Shown in pieces: positions 41,750 to 50,477 of a stretch of 64,000 nt of DNA. The notes below the pieces were generated by a model. The model was not told the DNA's origin and did not search any database. It saw only the letters and a program-made list of their open reading frames with translations. The stretch spans positions 62,001 through 126,000 of the forward strand of contig JAHZCD010000003.1 in NCBI GenBank assembly GCA_019423025.1. Direction: 5' to 3'. The stretch's first letter is position 1; each line of letters begins with the position of its first letter. Source of the DNA: Haemophilus sp. (lineage in GTDB: Bacteria > Pseudomonadota > Gammaproteobacteria > Enterobacterales > Pasteurellaceae). Both the position numbers and the translations under genes were made by a program.

Positions 41750-43129
41750 ATGGCTTATCAAGCAATCGCAAAAAATGGCGAGATTTATCACATCTCGCCA
41801 CAATATTGGCAACAAAACCAACAGCAACAAGCTTTGCTGCTGCGTTACTTTGCGCTCCCCCTTAAAGAAGATGAACACTATTTATGGCTTGCTGTGGATT
41901 CACTCAATAATCTTGCAGCTTGTGAAACCTTTGCTTTTTTAAGTGGAAAATTAGTTGAACCGATTTTATTTGAAACGGCTCAGCTCAAACAACTTTTGCA
42001 ATCCCTTGCCCCTAAAACCAATCAAATAGAAGAGCAAACGACGTTTTACCATCATTCTGAAGATGAAAACACAGCTAATTTAGCTAATGACGACGAACCC
42101 GTTATTCAATTATTAAATGGTATTTTTGAAACAGCACTGCAAAAAAATGCCTCCGATATTCATTTAGAAACGCAGCCAAGTGGGCTCTTAATTCGTTTAC
42201 GTATTGATGGTGTGCTCCAACCGCAACCGATTATTAGTAAAGCGCTCGCCAATCGTGTAATTTCTCGCCTTAAACTCTTAGCCAAACTGGATATTAGTGA
42301 AACTCGATTACCACAAGATGGCCGCTTTCAATTCAAAACGACATTCTCCGATATTTTAGATTTCCGCCTTTCTACCTTGCCCACGCATTGGGGAGAAAAA
42401 GCGGTATTACGATTACAACAAAATAAACCTGTTCAGTTAAGTTTTGCTGAGCTTGGCATGACTCAAAACCAACAAATCCAATTTCAACATGCCCTCAGCC
42501 AACCGCAAGGCTTAATCCTGGTGACAGGCCCAACGGGAAGTGGAAAAAGTATCTCGCTTTATACCGCACTTCAATGGCTCAATACGCCAGATAAACACAT
42601 TATGACGGCAGAGGATCCCATTGAAATTGAATTAGAAGGCATTATTCAAACTCAAGTGAATCCGCAAATCGGTTTAGACTTTAGTCGATTACTTCGTACA
42701 TTTTTACGGCAAGACCCCGACATTATTATGCTTGGTGAAATTCGAGATGAAGAAAGTGCATTGATGGCATTAAGAGCCGCTCAAACCGGCCATTTAGTGC
42801 TTTCTACCTTACATACCAACGATGCCATCTCAGCGATTTCACGCTTGCAACAACTAGGCATTCAATCTCACGAAATTGAAAACAGTCTCTTATTAGTTAT
42901 CGCACAGAGATTGGTGCGTAAACGTTGCTTAAAGTGCGACCAACATTTTAGTGATTCTTGCGATTGCCATCAGGGGTATCAAGGGCGTATTGGGGTATAT
43001 CAATTTTTACAATGCGAAAATAACCGTTATCAAACTGATTTTGAGTCACTTTATCAAAGCGCTTTAGAAAAAGTAAAAGATCACGTCACCGATCTCGCCG
43101 AAATTCAACGCGTGTTAGGTAAAAAATAG
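41750..43129 (+). CDS. pilB: Type IV pilus assembly ATPase PilB
   Basis: A 459-residue GspE/PilB ATPase. Walker A is GPTGSGKS near residue 262; the Asp box and Walker B follow (MTAEDPIE, then DIIMLGEIRDEES), with the His box TGHLVLSTLHTND. A tetracysteine-type metal site is present near the C-terminus (CLKCDQHFSDSCDC). It drives pilus extension. It is shorter at the N-terminus than the 560-residue PilB of Pseudomonas. It lies 6 bases after pilA. An uptake sequence is at 42563-42571. Confidence 0.95.
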   Translation: MAYQAIAKNGEIYHISPQYWQQNQQQQALLLRYFALPLKEDEHYLWLAVDSLNNLAACETFAFLSGKLVEPILFETAQLKQLLQSLAPKTNQIEEQTTFYHHSEDENTANLANDDEPVIQLLNGIFETALQKNASDIHLETQPSGLLIRLRIDGVLQPQPIISKALANRVISRLKLLAKLDISETRLPQDGRFQFKTTFSDILDFRLSTLPTHWGEKAVLRLQQNKPVQLSFAELGMTQNQQIQFQHALSQPQGLILVTGPTGSGKSISLYTALQWLNTPDKHIMTAEDPIEIELEGIIQTQVNPQIGLDFSRLLRTFLRQDPDIIMLGEIRDEESALMALRAAQTGHLVLSTLHTNDAISAISRLQQLGIQSHEIENSLLLVIAQRLVRKRCLKCDQHFSDSCDCHQGYQGRIGVYQFLQCENNRYQTDFESLYQSALEKVKDHVTDLAEIQRVLGKK

Positions 43130-43137
43130 GTATCACT

Positions 43138-44361
43138 ATGGCAAAACAAAAACTCTTTTATTTTCAAGCCTATGATCAGCGACAACAATGGCAAAAAGGC
43201 AGTCTGGTAGCCCAATCTAAACAAGCCGCACAATTTCTGTTAATTGCAAAAGGTTTTAGCCACATTCGCTTGCAACAAGATTGGCAGCTTAATCAGAAAC
43301 CGAAAAATGCAGAAATTAGTGCTTTATTGAATCAACTGGCTACATTACTCAGTTCCGCCATTCCATTAAAAAATGCATTACATATTTTGCAAGACAACTG
43401 CACACAATTGGGATTGCATCAGTGGCTTGGCACCTTAATTGAGTTAATTGAAAGTGGTCTTCCGTTTTCACAAAGCTTGGAAATTCAAGGAAAGTATTTA
43501 AATTTTCAAGAAATTCAACTTATTCAAGTGGGAGAGATGACAGGAAAACTGGCAGAGGTATGCACTAAAATCGCAGAACGTCGAACGCAATCATTAGCGC
43601 TTCAACGCAAATTACAAAAAATCATGCTTTATCCTGCCATGGTATTGGGTATTTCACTATCACTTACGTTAATTTTACTGCTTTTCGTTGTTCCACAATT
43701 TGCTGAAATGTATGGCGAAAACTCCGCTGAGCTGCCTACATTAACCGCCGTATTATTAGCCATGTCTCAATTCCTACAACATCATTTTATCGCCTTGATG
43801 AGCGTCTGCATTTTCGCTCTTTTTATGCTGAAGATGGCATTAAAACATTCTCTTTGGTTAAATCAAAAAAAGAATGTGCTGATTAGTCGCATGCCGATTT
43901 GGGGCAATATCATTTGCCTTTCTCGTTTAATCAGTTTTAGTCATAACCTGCAATTAATGCTTCAATCCGGAGTGGCATTAACGCCTGCGCTAAATAGTTT
44001 TCTCCCCAAACAACAAACTTGGCAAACACAACGTACCTTAAAAGGTGATATTCTGCTACAACAAGAAGTACAGTCAATTTTACAGTGGGTTTCTCAAGGT
44101 TATCCATTTTCAGAAAGTGTCAGTAGCCATCTTTTTCCAATGGAAGCGCAGCAAATGCTACAGATTGGAGAGAAAAGTGGAAAACTTGCATTGATGTTGC
44201 GACATATTGCTGATAGCTATCAAGAAAAACTCAATCATCAAATTGATTTACTTTCTCAACTGCTAGAACCTTTAATGATGCTCATCATTGGTAGTTTAAT
44301 TGGTATTATTATGATGGGTATGTATCTGCCGATTTTTAATATGGGATCGGTAATCCAATGA
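43138..44361 (+). CDS. pilC: Type IV pilus inner membrane platform protein PilC
   Basis: A 407-residue GspF-family protein with the duplicated cytoplasmic domain (QLATLLSSAIPLKNALHIL and LQLMLQSGVALTPALNSF), each with the LIQVGEMTGKL / MLQIGEKSGKL motif, and three hydrophobic segments ending in MLIIGSLIGIIMMGMYLPIF. It forms the base on which PilB acts. It starts 8 bases after pilB and overlaps pilD by 4 bases. Confidence 0.95.
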   Translation: MAKQKLFYFQAYDQRQQWQKGSLVAQSKQAAQFLLIAKGFSHIRLQQDWQLNQKPKNAEISALLNQLATLLSSAIPLKNALHILQDNCTQLGLHQWLGTLIELIESGLPFSQSLEIQGKYLNFQEIQLIQVGEMTGKLAEVCTKIAERRTQSLALQRKLQKIMLYPAMVLGISLSLTLILLLFVVPQFAEMYGENSAELPTLTAVLLAMSQFLQHHFIALMSVCIFALFMLKMALKHSLWLNQKKNVLISRMPIWGNIICLSRLISFSHNLQLMLQSGVALTPALNSFLPKQQTWQTQRTLKGDILLQQEVQSILQWVSQGYPFSESVSSHLFPMEAQQMLQIGEKSGKLALMLRHIADSYQEKLNHQIDLLSQLLEPLMMLIIGSLIGIIMMGMYLPIFNMGSVIQ

Positions 44362-45035
44362 TGATATTAGCCTTTTTCTTATTGGGAGATTTCGCTGGCA
44401 TCTTTACTTGGCTTTATATCGATCGTTTTATCCCCAATCTCCAACAAGAAATTTATCAGAACTATATCGAACTTTATCCTGAAAACAGACCCATTTTCCA
44501 TAGAGAAAAAGCAGCCATTCAATCTCAAAAGTGCGGTCATATTTTCCTTTATTTTTTAGGGTTTGGACTCTGTTTTGCTGCACTCAATTATTTTCTTCAG
44601 GATGAATTATTTACTTTATGGCTCGCGATTACGCTTAATCTCATCTTTGTTATCAGTTGGCTAGACTGGCATTATCAACTGATTTCACCAACACCTTGCC
44701 TATTTTTATTTTTCCTGGGGCTATTCGGCGCACATCAAGAATTTTCAATTCTGACTATTTCTCAAAGTTTAGAAAGTGCGGTTAGTTTTTTCGGTGTTTT
44801 TTATATCATCTATCATTTGTCTAAATGGTTTTATAAGAAGGAAGCGTTAGGCCGTGGCGATTATTGGCTCGCTTTAGGAATCGGCGCTTATCTCACCATC
44901 GAGCTCTTACCACTTTTTTTATTCATTGCCTGTCTATTAGGCATCATAGGTTATTGGATTTCTCGTCAGCCCGTTTTACCTTTCGCGCCCTTTCTTTGCT
45001 TATCGTTAATCATCACCAGTGCAATCAACCTATAA
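44358..45035 (+). CDS. pilD: Prepilin peptidase PilD, lacking the usual cysteine-rich loop
   Basis: A 225-residue integral membrane aspartic protease with about seven to eight helices. The catalytic aspartates are in ISWLDWHYQLIS and in ALGRGDYWLALG (GxGD). The cytosolic N-terminal loop, which in most PilD proteins carries two CxxC pairs and the N-methyltransferase activity, is short and has a single cysteine (QKCGHI) encoded by an uptake sequence at 44529-44537. It processes PilA and minor pilins. It overlaps pilC by 4 bases and is the last pil gene; a second uptake sequence is at 44774-44782. Confidence 0.93.
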   Translation: MMILAFFLLGDFAGIFTWLYIDRFIPNLQQEIYQNYIELYPENRPIFHREKAAIQSQKCGHIFLYFLGFGLCFAALNYFLQDELFTLWLAITLNLIFVISWLDWHYQLISPTPCLFLFFLGLFGAHQEFSILTISQSLESAVSFFGVFYIIYHLSKWFYKKEALGRGDYWLALGIGAYLTIELLPLFLFIACLLGIIGYWISRQPVLPFAPFLCLSLIITSAINL

Positions 45036-45123
45036 ATGTAATATATTGGCAACATTGAAAAATATTATGTTTAAGAAGTAGATGTAAAACATCCTCCTCT
45101 TAAATCAAGTAGCAAGGAATATC

Positions 45124-45744
45124 ATGACTTATATTGTAGGACTCACTGGCGGCATCGGTAGTGGAAAAAGCACGATTGCAAATCTCTTTGTTGAACTTGG
45201 TGTACCCATTGTTGATGCAGATATTGTGGCTAGAGAAGTGGTTGAAAAAGGCTCACCGCTGCTTGCTCAAATTGCTGAGCACTTTGGAAAATTAATTCTG
45301 ACTGAAGAGGGAGAATTAAATCGAGCTGAGCTACGAAAAAAAGTATTTGCAGACGAAAATGAAAAAAACTGGCTCAATCATTTATTACATCCTGCTATTC
45401 GCGAAAGAATGTTAGCGCAGTTAAATGCTCAGACCGCTCCTTATAGCTTGTTTGTCGTTCCACTGCTTATTGAAAACAAGCTCACCACGCTTTGCGATCG
45501 CGTGCTTGTTGTCGATGTTAAGCCCGAAACTCAGCTTGCTCGTGCATCATCGAGAGATCATAATAATCTTCAGCAAATTCAAGCTATTATGAATGCACAA
45601 GTCAGCCGAGAAGAAAGATTAAAATGGGCGGATGATATCATTTCAAATGATGCAAAATTGCCAGAAAACTTACCGCACTTAAAACAAAAAGTGCTAGAAT
45701 TGCACCAATTTTATTTAAGTGAATCGAGAAATAAAAATGTCTGA
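45124..45744 (+). CDS. coaE: Dephospho-CoA kinase
   Basis: A 206-residue P-loop kinase: VGLTGGIGSGKSTIANLF, VDADIVAREVV and LVVDVKPETQLARASSRD. It phosphorylates dephospho-CoA at the 3' position of the ribose, the last step of coenzyme A synthesis; coaBC for the middle steps is at the left end. An AAGGAATATC ribosome binding site precedes the ATG. The pilD-coaE-yacG arrangement is common. The yacG start overlaps its last 8 bases. Uptake sequence at 45672-45680. Confidence 0.96.
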   Translation: MTYIVGLTGGIGSGKSTIANLFVELGVPIVDADIVAREVVEKGSPLLAQIAEHFGKLILTEEGELNRAELRKKVFADENEKNWLNHLLHPAIRERMLAQLNAQTAPYSLFVVPLLIENKLTTLCDRVLVVDVKPETQLARASSRDHNNLQQIQAIMNAQVSREERLKWADDIISNDAKLPENLPHLKQKVLELHQFYLSESRNKNV

Positions 45745-45943
45745 TGAAATTTTTGAAGTCCCTTGCCCGACATGCCAAAAGCCCGTGCCTTGGACACAGG
45801 AAAGTCAATTTCGCCCTTTTTGCAGCAAACGTTGCCAACTCATTGATTTAGGCGAATGGGCTGCAGAAGAAAAAGCCATTCCAAGTGATACTGCTGATTT
45901 TGCCATGGATCCCAATCTCAGTGATGAATGGAGTATCAAATGA
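45737..45943 (+). CDS. yacG: DNA gyrase inhibitor YacG (zinc-binding)
   Basis: A 68-residue protein with four zinc cysteines: CPTCQKPVPW and FCSKRCQLIDLGEWA. E. coli YacG binds GyrB and blocks DNA binding. The ATG at 45737 gives the usual N-terminus (MSDEIFEVPCPTC) and overlaps coaE by 8 bases; its stop overlaps the next gene (ATGA). Confidence 0.94.
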   Translation: MSDEIFEVPCPTCQKPVPWTQESQFRPFCSKRCQLIDLGEWAAEEKAIPSDTADFAMDPNLSDEWSIK

Positions 45944-46221
45944 GTCTTCAGCATCACGACAATGGTAAACAGGGAGAGTTTTTCTTACTCGATGAGCAAG
46001 GCAAGAAAATCGCGAAACTCACCTATTTTTATGAAACACCCGACACCATTAATGCTAATCACACGTTTGTTGATGATTCTCTTCGTGGACAAGGTGTGGC
46101 AGACAAACTCTATCAAGCCTTAATTCATTTTATCCAGGCTAAAAAGCTGACATTGCACCCAACTTGTAGCTATATTGCAAGAAAATGGGAACGAACCCAA
46201 TCTTCTCAATCCCAAGCTTAA
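45940..46221 (+). CDS. Small GNAT-fold protein of the YidJ/Gtn-type N-acetyltransferase family
   Basis: A 93-residue protein starting MSLQHHDNGKQGEFFL. It has only the core of the GNAT fold: NHTFVDDSLRGQGVADKLYQ includes the acetyl-CoA loop (RGQGVA) and LTLHPTCSYIARKWER is the conserved C-terminal motif. Such short proteins are listed as putative N-acetyltransferases; the acceptor is unknown. The start codon overlaps the yacG stop (ATGA), so it is translationally coupled to the coaE-yacG operon. An ATG four codons upstream is possible. Confidence 0.8.
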   Translation: MSLQHHDNGKQGEFFLLDEQGKKIAKLTYFYETPDTINANHTFVDDSLRGQGVADKLYQALIHFIQAKKLTLHPTCSYIARKWERTQSSQSQA

Positions 46222-46311
46222 ACCTATTAATAAGCATTTTATTTTTAAGGATATTTTTCCAACTTCGTGGTATCCTTAGCCCCATTTATTTCTGAGAACC
46301 TGTTATTTATT

Positions 46312-47571
46312 ATGCAAGAAAATTATTTAAGTCAGCAGCGGTTTGCTGATCTTCCATTACATCCTATCGTACAAAAAGCCCTACAAGACAAGGGATTTGA
46401 ATATTGCACCCCTATTCAAGCGTTATCGTTACCTATTACCTTACAAGGAAAAGATGTTGCTGGCCAAGCGCAAACCGGCACTGGTAAAACAATGGCATTT
46501 TTAACGGCAACATTTCATCATTTATTAACGCATCAACCTGATTTTGCTACCAATCAACCCCGTGCTTTAATTCTTGCTCCAACCCGTGAACTGGCTGTAC
46601 AAATTAATCATGATGCTGAGTTATTAGCGAAAACAAGTGGATTACGAACCGCACTGGCTTATGGTGGTGATGGCTATGATAAACAACTTAAAGCGATTGA
46701 AGCAGGTGTGGATATTTTAATTGGTACCACTGGTCGTGTGATTGACTATGTGAAACAAGGCATTATTCGTTTAGATGATATCCAAGTCGTAGTATTAGAC
46801 GAAGCGGATCGTATGTTTGATTTAGGTTTCATTCGTGATATTCGTTATTTATTACGTAAATGTCCTTCTCCGCAAGAACGACTCACCATGCTCTTTTCTG
46901 CAACGCTCTCTTACAAAGTGCGTGAACTTGCCTTTGAAGATATGAATTCCCCAGAATACATTGAAATTGAACCAGAACAAAAAACGGGGCATCGAATTAA
47001 AGAGGAACTATTCTATCCCTCAAATGAAGACAAAATTCCTCTCTTGCTCACGTTAATGGAAGAGGAATGGCCAGAGCGTTGCATTGTTTTTGCGAATACT
47101 AAACATAAATGTGAAGAAATTTGGGGCTATTTAGCCGCAGATGGTCATCGAGTAGGATTACTCACGGGTGATGTAGCACAGAAAAAACGTCTTTCATTGC
47201 TCAAACAATTTACCGATGGTGAACTCGATGTTATCGTCGCAACCGATGTGGCCGCGCGTGGATTACATATTTCAGATGTGACACACGTCTTTAACTTTGA
47301 TTTACCTGATGATCGAGAAGATTATGTTCACCGCATTGGCCGTACTGGTCGAGCGGGTGAAAGTGGTGTGTCTATCAGCTTTGCTTGTGAAGAATATGCG
47401 ATGAATTTACCGGCAATTGAAGAATACATTGGTCATTCTATTCCCGTCAGTCAATATGACCCGAATTCATTGATTAGTGATATTCCAAAACCTTATCGTT
47501 TAAAACGCAATCCTACGCCTCAAACGAGAAATATTACGACGAGAAAAACAAACTACCGTCGTAAAAACTAA
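46312..47571 (+). CDS. rhlB: DEAD-box ATP-dependent RNA helicase RhlB
   Basis: A 419-residue helicase with motif I AQTGTGKT, motif II DEAD, motif III SATLS and motif VI HRIGRTGRAG, in an arrangement that matches RhlB (for example QKTGHRIKEELFYPSNEDK). It unwinds RNA in the degradosome and aids RNase E or PNPase. The C-terminal tail is basic (KTNYRRKN) and shorter than in E. coli. The start is placed at the ATG at 46312, where family homology begins; the 15 upstream in-frame codons begin with GTG. Confidence 0.94.
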   Translation: MQENYLSQQRFADLPLHPIVQKALQDKGFEYCTPIQALSLPITLQGKDVAGQAQTGTGKTMAFLTATFHHLLTHQPDFATNQPRALILAPTRELAVQINHDAELLAKTSGLRTALAYGGDGYDKQLKAIEAGVDILIGTTGRVIDYVKQGIIRLDDIQVVVLDEADRMFDLGFIRDIRYLLRKCPSPQERLTMLFSATLSYKVRELAFEDMNSPEYIEIEPEQKTGHRIKEELFYPSNEDKIPLLLTLMEEEWPERCIVFANTKHKCEEIWGYLAADGHRVGLLTGDVAQKKRLSLLKQFTDGELDVIVATDVAARGLHISDVTHVFNFDLPDDREDYVHRIGRTGRAGESGVSISFACEEYAMNLPAIEEYIGHSIPVSQYDPNSLISDIPKPYRLKRNPTPQTRNITTRKTNYRRKN

Positions 47572-47575
47572 AAAG

Positions 47576-47605
47576 AAAAGCTGATGAACCTCTTCATCAG
47601 CTTTT
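47576..47605. terminator. Bidirectional terminator between rhlB and mreD
   Basis: AAAAGCTGATGA at 47576-47587 pairs with TCATCAGCTTTT at 47594-47605, with more T residues following. The stem core is nearly the same as at 20421-20449. Confidence 0.9.
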
Positions 47606-47611
47606 TTATGA

Positions 47612-48100
47612 TTAATGCAATCCGACCCGTCGACGTGCAGTACGCATCAATAAGAATACCCACGGCCATAATACGCCTGATGCAATGGCACCAAAGATTT
47701 CCTGCCAGTTAAAGAATGCTCCATGTAACGAGAATTCAACCAAGAAAATTGCCACTCGAATGGCAAAAACGAAAAGAAGCACTAATAAACTTTGAAACCA
47801 AAGGGAAAGATTGCGCAACATTAAGTAATATTTAGAAACAAAATAGAAGGCGACAGAAAGCACTAATGCATGCACGCCTAGAATAGAGCCAAGCACAATA
47901 TCCCATAAAACGCCGAGTAAAAATGCCCAACCAATGCTTACTCTATCAGGTAAAGCAAGGGTCCAGTAAAGCAAGACTAAAATCAACCAAGAAGGTTTAA
48001 AGGCTTGAAAGCCTGCTGGCCATGGTGCTAACTCCATCACTAATGCTACAACAAAGAAGCATAAAATGGTCGCCCATTGAAAAATAAAACGCCCTTGCAT
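47612..48100 (-). CDS. mreD: Rod shape-determining protein MreD
   Basis: A 162-residue membrane protein with five to six hydrophobic segments (FQWATILCFFVVALVMELAP at the start) and the conserved PSWLILVLLYWTLALPDRVS and WAFLLGVLWDIVLGS. It links MreC to the elongasome. Its start codon shares one base with the mreC stop. Confidence 0.94.
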   Translation of the reverse strand: MQGRFIFQWATILCFFVVALVMELAPWPAGFQAFKPSWLILVLLYWTLALPDRVSIGWAFLLGVLWDIVLGSILGVHALVLSVAFYFVSKYYLMLRNLSLWFQSLLVLLFVFAIRVAIFLVEFSLHGAFFNWQEIFGAIASGVLWPWVFLLMRTARRRVGLH

Positions 48101-49164
48101 TAGTCTTCATCCCTATGTTCTTGTTGATCTGGAGAAACCGGTTCCTCTTGTTGAGGCATTGTGGTTGGAATTTCAGGATCCACGATTTCTTTTCCTGTAT
48201 GCGGTTGAGTGTTATCCGCTTGGTCATCCGTAATTTTGGTTTTACTCACAGAATGTGTCGCTTCATGGGCTTGGCTTTCTAAACGTTGCTGTACTAAACG
48301 ACGCACTTCTTCTGGTGACATGGATTTCACTTTCGACATATCAAGATTGCTCGGCCAAAGTAAAAGCAAATAACGCAAACGATCTAATTCGGCCAAAGGC
48401 TTCGCTTTTACCGTCGCAAAATAATTAGAACCATCACGAGACACACTTTGTACCACTGCCACTGGATAGCCTTCCACAAAACGGCCGCCCAAACCCGAAG
48501 TTACTAATAAATCGCCTTTTTCAATATCTACGGAACGAGGCACATTATCTAAGGTAAGTTCATCAGAGTGTCCTGTACCGCTTGCGATCACTCGCACATC
48601 ATTACGTAAAACTTGCACTGGGATAGAATGGGTTACATCCGTTAAAAGCAAGACTCGGCTGGTGTTCTCACCCACAGATATAATCTGCCCAATCATTCCT
48701 TTTTCATCAATCACAGGCTGACCAACATACGCACCATCACGTTCACCTTGATTGATCACCACTTGCTGACGATAAACATCAGTTTCAGCAGTAAGTACTT
48801 CGGCAATTTTTTTGTATTCATCGGTCCGTAAAGGCGAATTAAGCAGTAAACGAAGACGTTGGTTTTCTACTTTGAGTTGATCCAATAATAAAAGATCAGC
48901 ATTTTTCTCACGCAATTGCTCACGCAATACTTTATTTTCAATAAGCAGTTTATTGGTATCCACCAAATTGCTTGATACACCATCTAGAACTGTTCTTGGC
49001 CCATTCGCAAGGTAATACAATCCTCCAACGGCAGTTTCCATCACACTACGCGCCTTCGTCATTGATGAAGTTTGTCCATCAACTAAAATGAGTGTCATAG
49101 AAGCAATCACCGCTAATGCTAGTCGGATACCTAATGGTGGTGCTTTACCAAAAATGGGTTTCAT
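48100..49164 (-). CDS. mreC: Rod shape-determining protein MreC
   Basis: A 354-residue bitopic protein: one N-terminal transmembrane segment (about residues 10-27), a coiled-coil region (residues 68-110, rich in ENKVLREQLREKN), then the beta-rich MreC domain (GERDGAYVGQPVIDEKGMIG and DLLVTSGLGGRFVEGYPVA). The C-terminal tail of about 70 residues is long, acidic and rich in Pro/Gln. It lies between the mreB attenuator and mreD. Confidence 0.95.
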   Translation of the reverse strand: MKPIFGKAPPLGIRLALAVIASMTLILVDGQTSSMTKARSVMETAVGGLYYLANGPRTVLDGVSSNLVDTNKLLIENKVLREQLREKNADLLLLDQLKVENQRLRLLLNSPLRTDEYKKIAEVLTAETDVYRQQVVINQGERDGAYVGQPVIDEKGMIGQIISVGENTSRVLLLTDVTHSIPVQVLRNDVRVIASGTGHSDELTLDNVPRSVDIEKGDLLVTSGLGGRFVEGYPVAVVQSVSRDGSNYFATVKAKPLAELDRLRYLLLLWPSNLDMSKVKSMSPEEVRRLVQQRLESQAHEATHSVSKTKITDDQADNTQPHTGKEIVDPEIPTTMPQQEEPVSPDQQEHRDED

Positions 49165-49185
49165 TCACTGTCCTAGGGTTAAAAG

Positions 49186-49245
49186 GAAAAGTGCGGTCAA
49201 AAAATCAGACGAATTAAAAACGCCGATTTTTCTGACCGCACTTTT
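49186..49245 (-). terminator. Paired uptake sequences forming an attenuator between mreB and mreC
   Basis: The two uptake sequences at 49188-49196 and 49235-49243 face each other and extend to a stem of about 21 bp with one mismatch (49186-49206 with 49225-49245). On the minus strand TTTTCCTTTT follows. It probably lowers mreC and mreD transcription relative to mreB. Confidence 0.7.
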
Positions 49246-49250
49246 AGAGA

Positions 49251-50306
49251 TTAAATTTCGTCGCTAAAAATATCGCCGCCGTGCATATCAATCATTTCGA
49301 TTGCTTCACCGCCACCACGAGCTACGCAAGTTAATGGTTCTTCTGCGATGATTGCCGGTACACCACATTCTTTTGATAACAACACATCAATGTTGCGTAA
49401 TAAGGCACCACCACCTGTTAACACCATACCGCGTTCAAAAATATCTGCTGCGTGTTCTGGTTGGCATTCTTCAAGTGCTGTGCGTACTGCTGCAACAATA
49501 CCATTTAATGGTTGTTGAAGAGCTTCTTGTACATCACGAGAGGTTAGTTTGAATGAGCGAGGCGCACCTTCAGCAAGGTTATGACCGTGCACTTCCATTT
49601 CTAAAATTTCATCACCTTCTTGAATGTAAGCTGAACCAATTTCGTGCTTGATACGCTCTGCAGTTGGTTCACCTATTACAGAACCAAAAGTACGACGAAC
49701 ATAAGAAATGATTGCTTCATCAAAACGGTCACCACCAATACGTACAGAAGATGAATACACGATACCGTTTAAAGAAATCACCGCAACTTCAGTGGTACCA
49801 CCACCGATATCAATGACCATTGAACCGATCGCTGTAGAAACCGGCAAGTTTGCACCGATTGCTGCCGCCATTGGCTCTTCAATTAAATAGACTTCACGTG
49901 CACCTGCACCTAATGCTGATTCTTTAATTGCGCGACGTTCAACTTGAGTTGCACCAGCCGGTACACAAACGAGCACACGTGGGCTAGGACGCATGAAGTT
50001 ACCGCTATGTACTTGTTTAATAAAGTATTGCAACATTTTTTCAGTTACAGAGAAATCAGCGATTACACCATCTTTCATCGGACGAATTGCGACAATACTT
50101 TTTGGGGTACGACCAAGCATTTGTTTTGCTTCTTTACCTACTGCTGCAATACTTTTGTATGCGCCCATACGGTCTTGACGAATTGCCACAACTGAAGGTT
50201 CATCAAGTACGATGCCTTGGCCTTTCACGTAAATTAATGTATTTGCTGTACCTAGATCGATAGAAAGATCGTTTGAAAATAAACCACGAATTTTTTTGAA
50301 TAACAT
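49251..50306 (-). CDS. mreB: Rod shape-determining actin homologue MreB
   Basis: A 351-residue bacterial actin: phosphate 1 motif DLGTANTLIYVKGQG, phosphate 2 motif VIDIGGGTTEVAVISLNG, adenosine motif VLTGGGALLRN. It forms filaments under the membrane that steer lateral wall synthesis together with MreCD and the RodA-PBP2 pair encoded at 55,069-58,160. Upstream (50307-50477) is a 171-bp gap with an uptake sequence at 50453-50461. Confidence 0.97.
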   Translation of the reverse strand: MLFKKIRGLFSNDLSIDLGTANTLIYVKGQGIVLDEPSVVAIRQDRMGAYKSIAAVGKEAKQMLGRTPKSIVAIRPMKDGVIADFSVTEKMLQYFIKQVHSGNFMRPSPRVLVCVPAGATQVERRAIKESALGAGAREVYLIEEPMAAAIGANLPVSTAIGSMVIDIGGGTTEVAVISLNGIVYSSSVRIGGDRFDEAIISYVRRTFGSVIGEPTAERIKHEIGSAYIQEGDEILEMEVHGHNLAEGAPRSFKLTSRDVQEALQQPLNGIVAAVRTALEECQPEHAADIFERGMVLTGGGALLRNIDVLLSKECGVPAIIAEEPLTCVARGGGEAIEMIDMHGGDIFSDEI

Positions 50307-50477
50307 AAGAATTCCGTCATTAGTTTGGTGAAAAATTACTCATTTCTGAGCATAGAAAAAAATTGTGCTAAATGTACCAAAAAATCGAGTTTGATGACAG
50401 GATTTTTTGCTTTGTTTATCCCCACTTACCTCACTATTTTTTCTAACAAGGTAAGTGCGGTCAATTTTAACGGTGTT

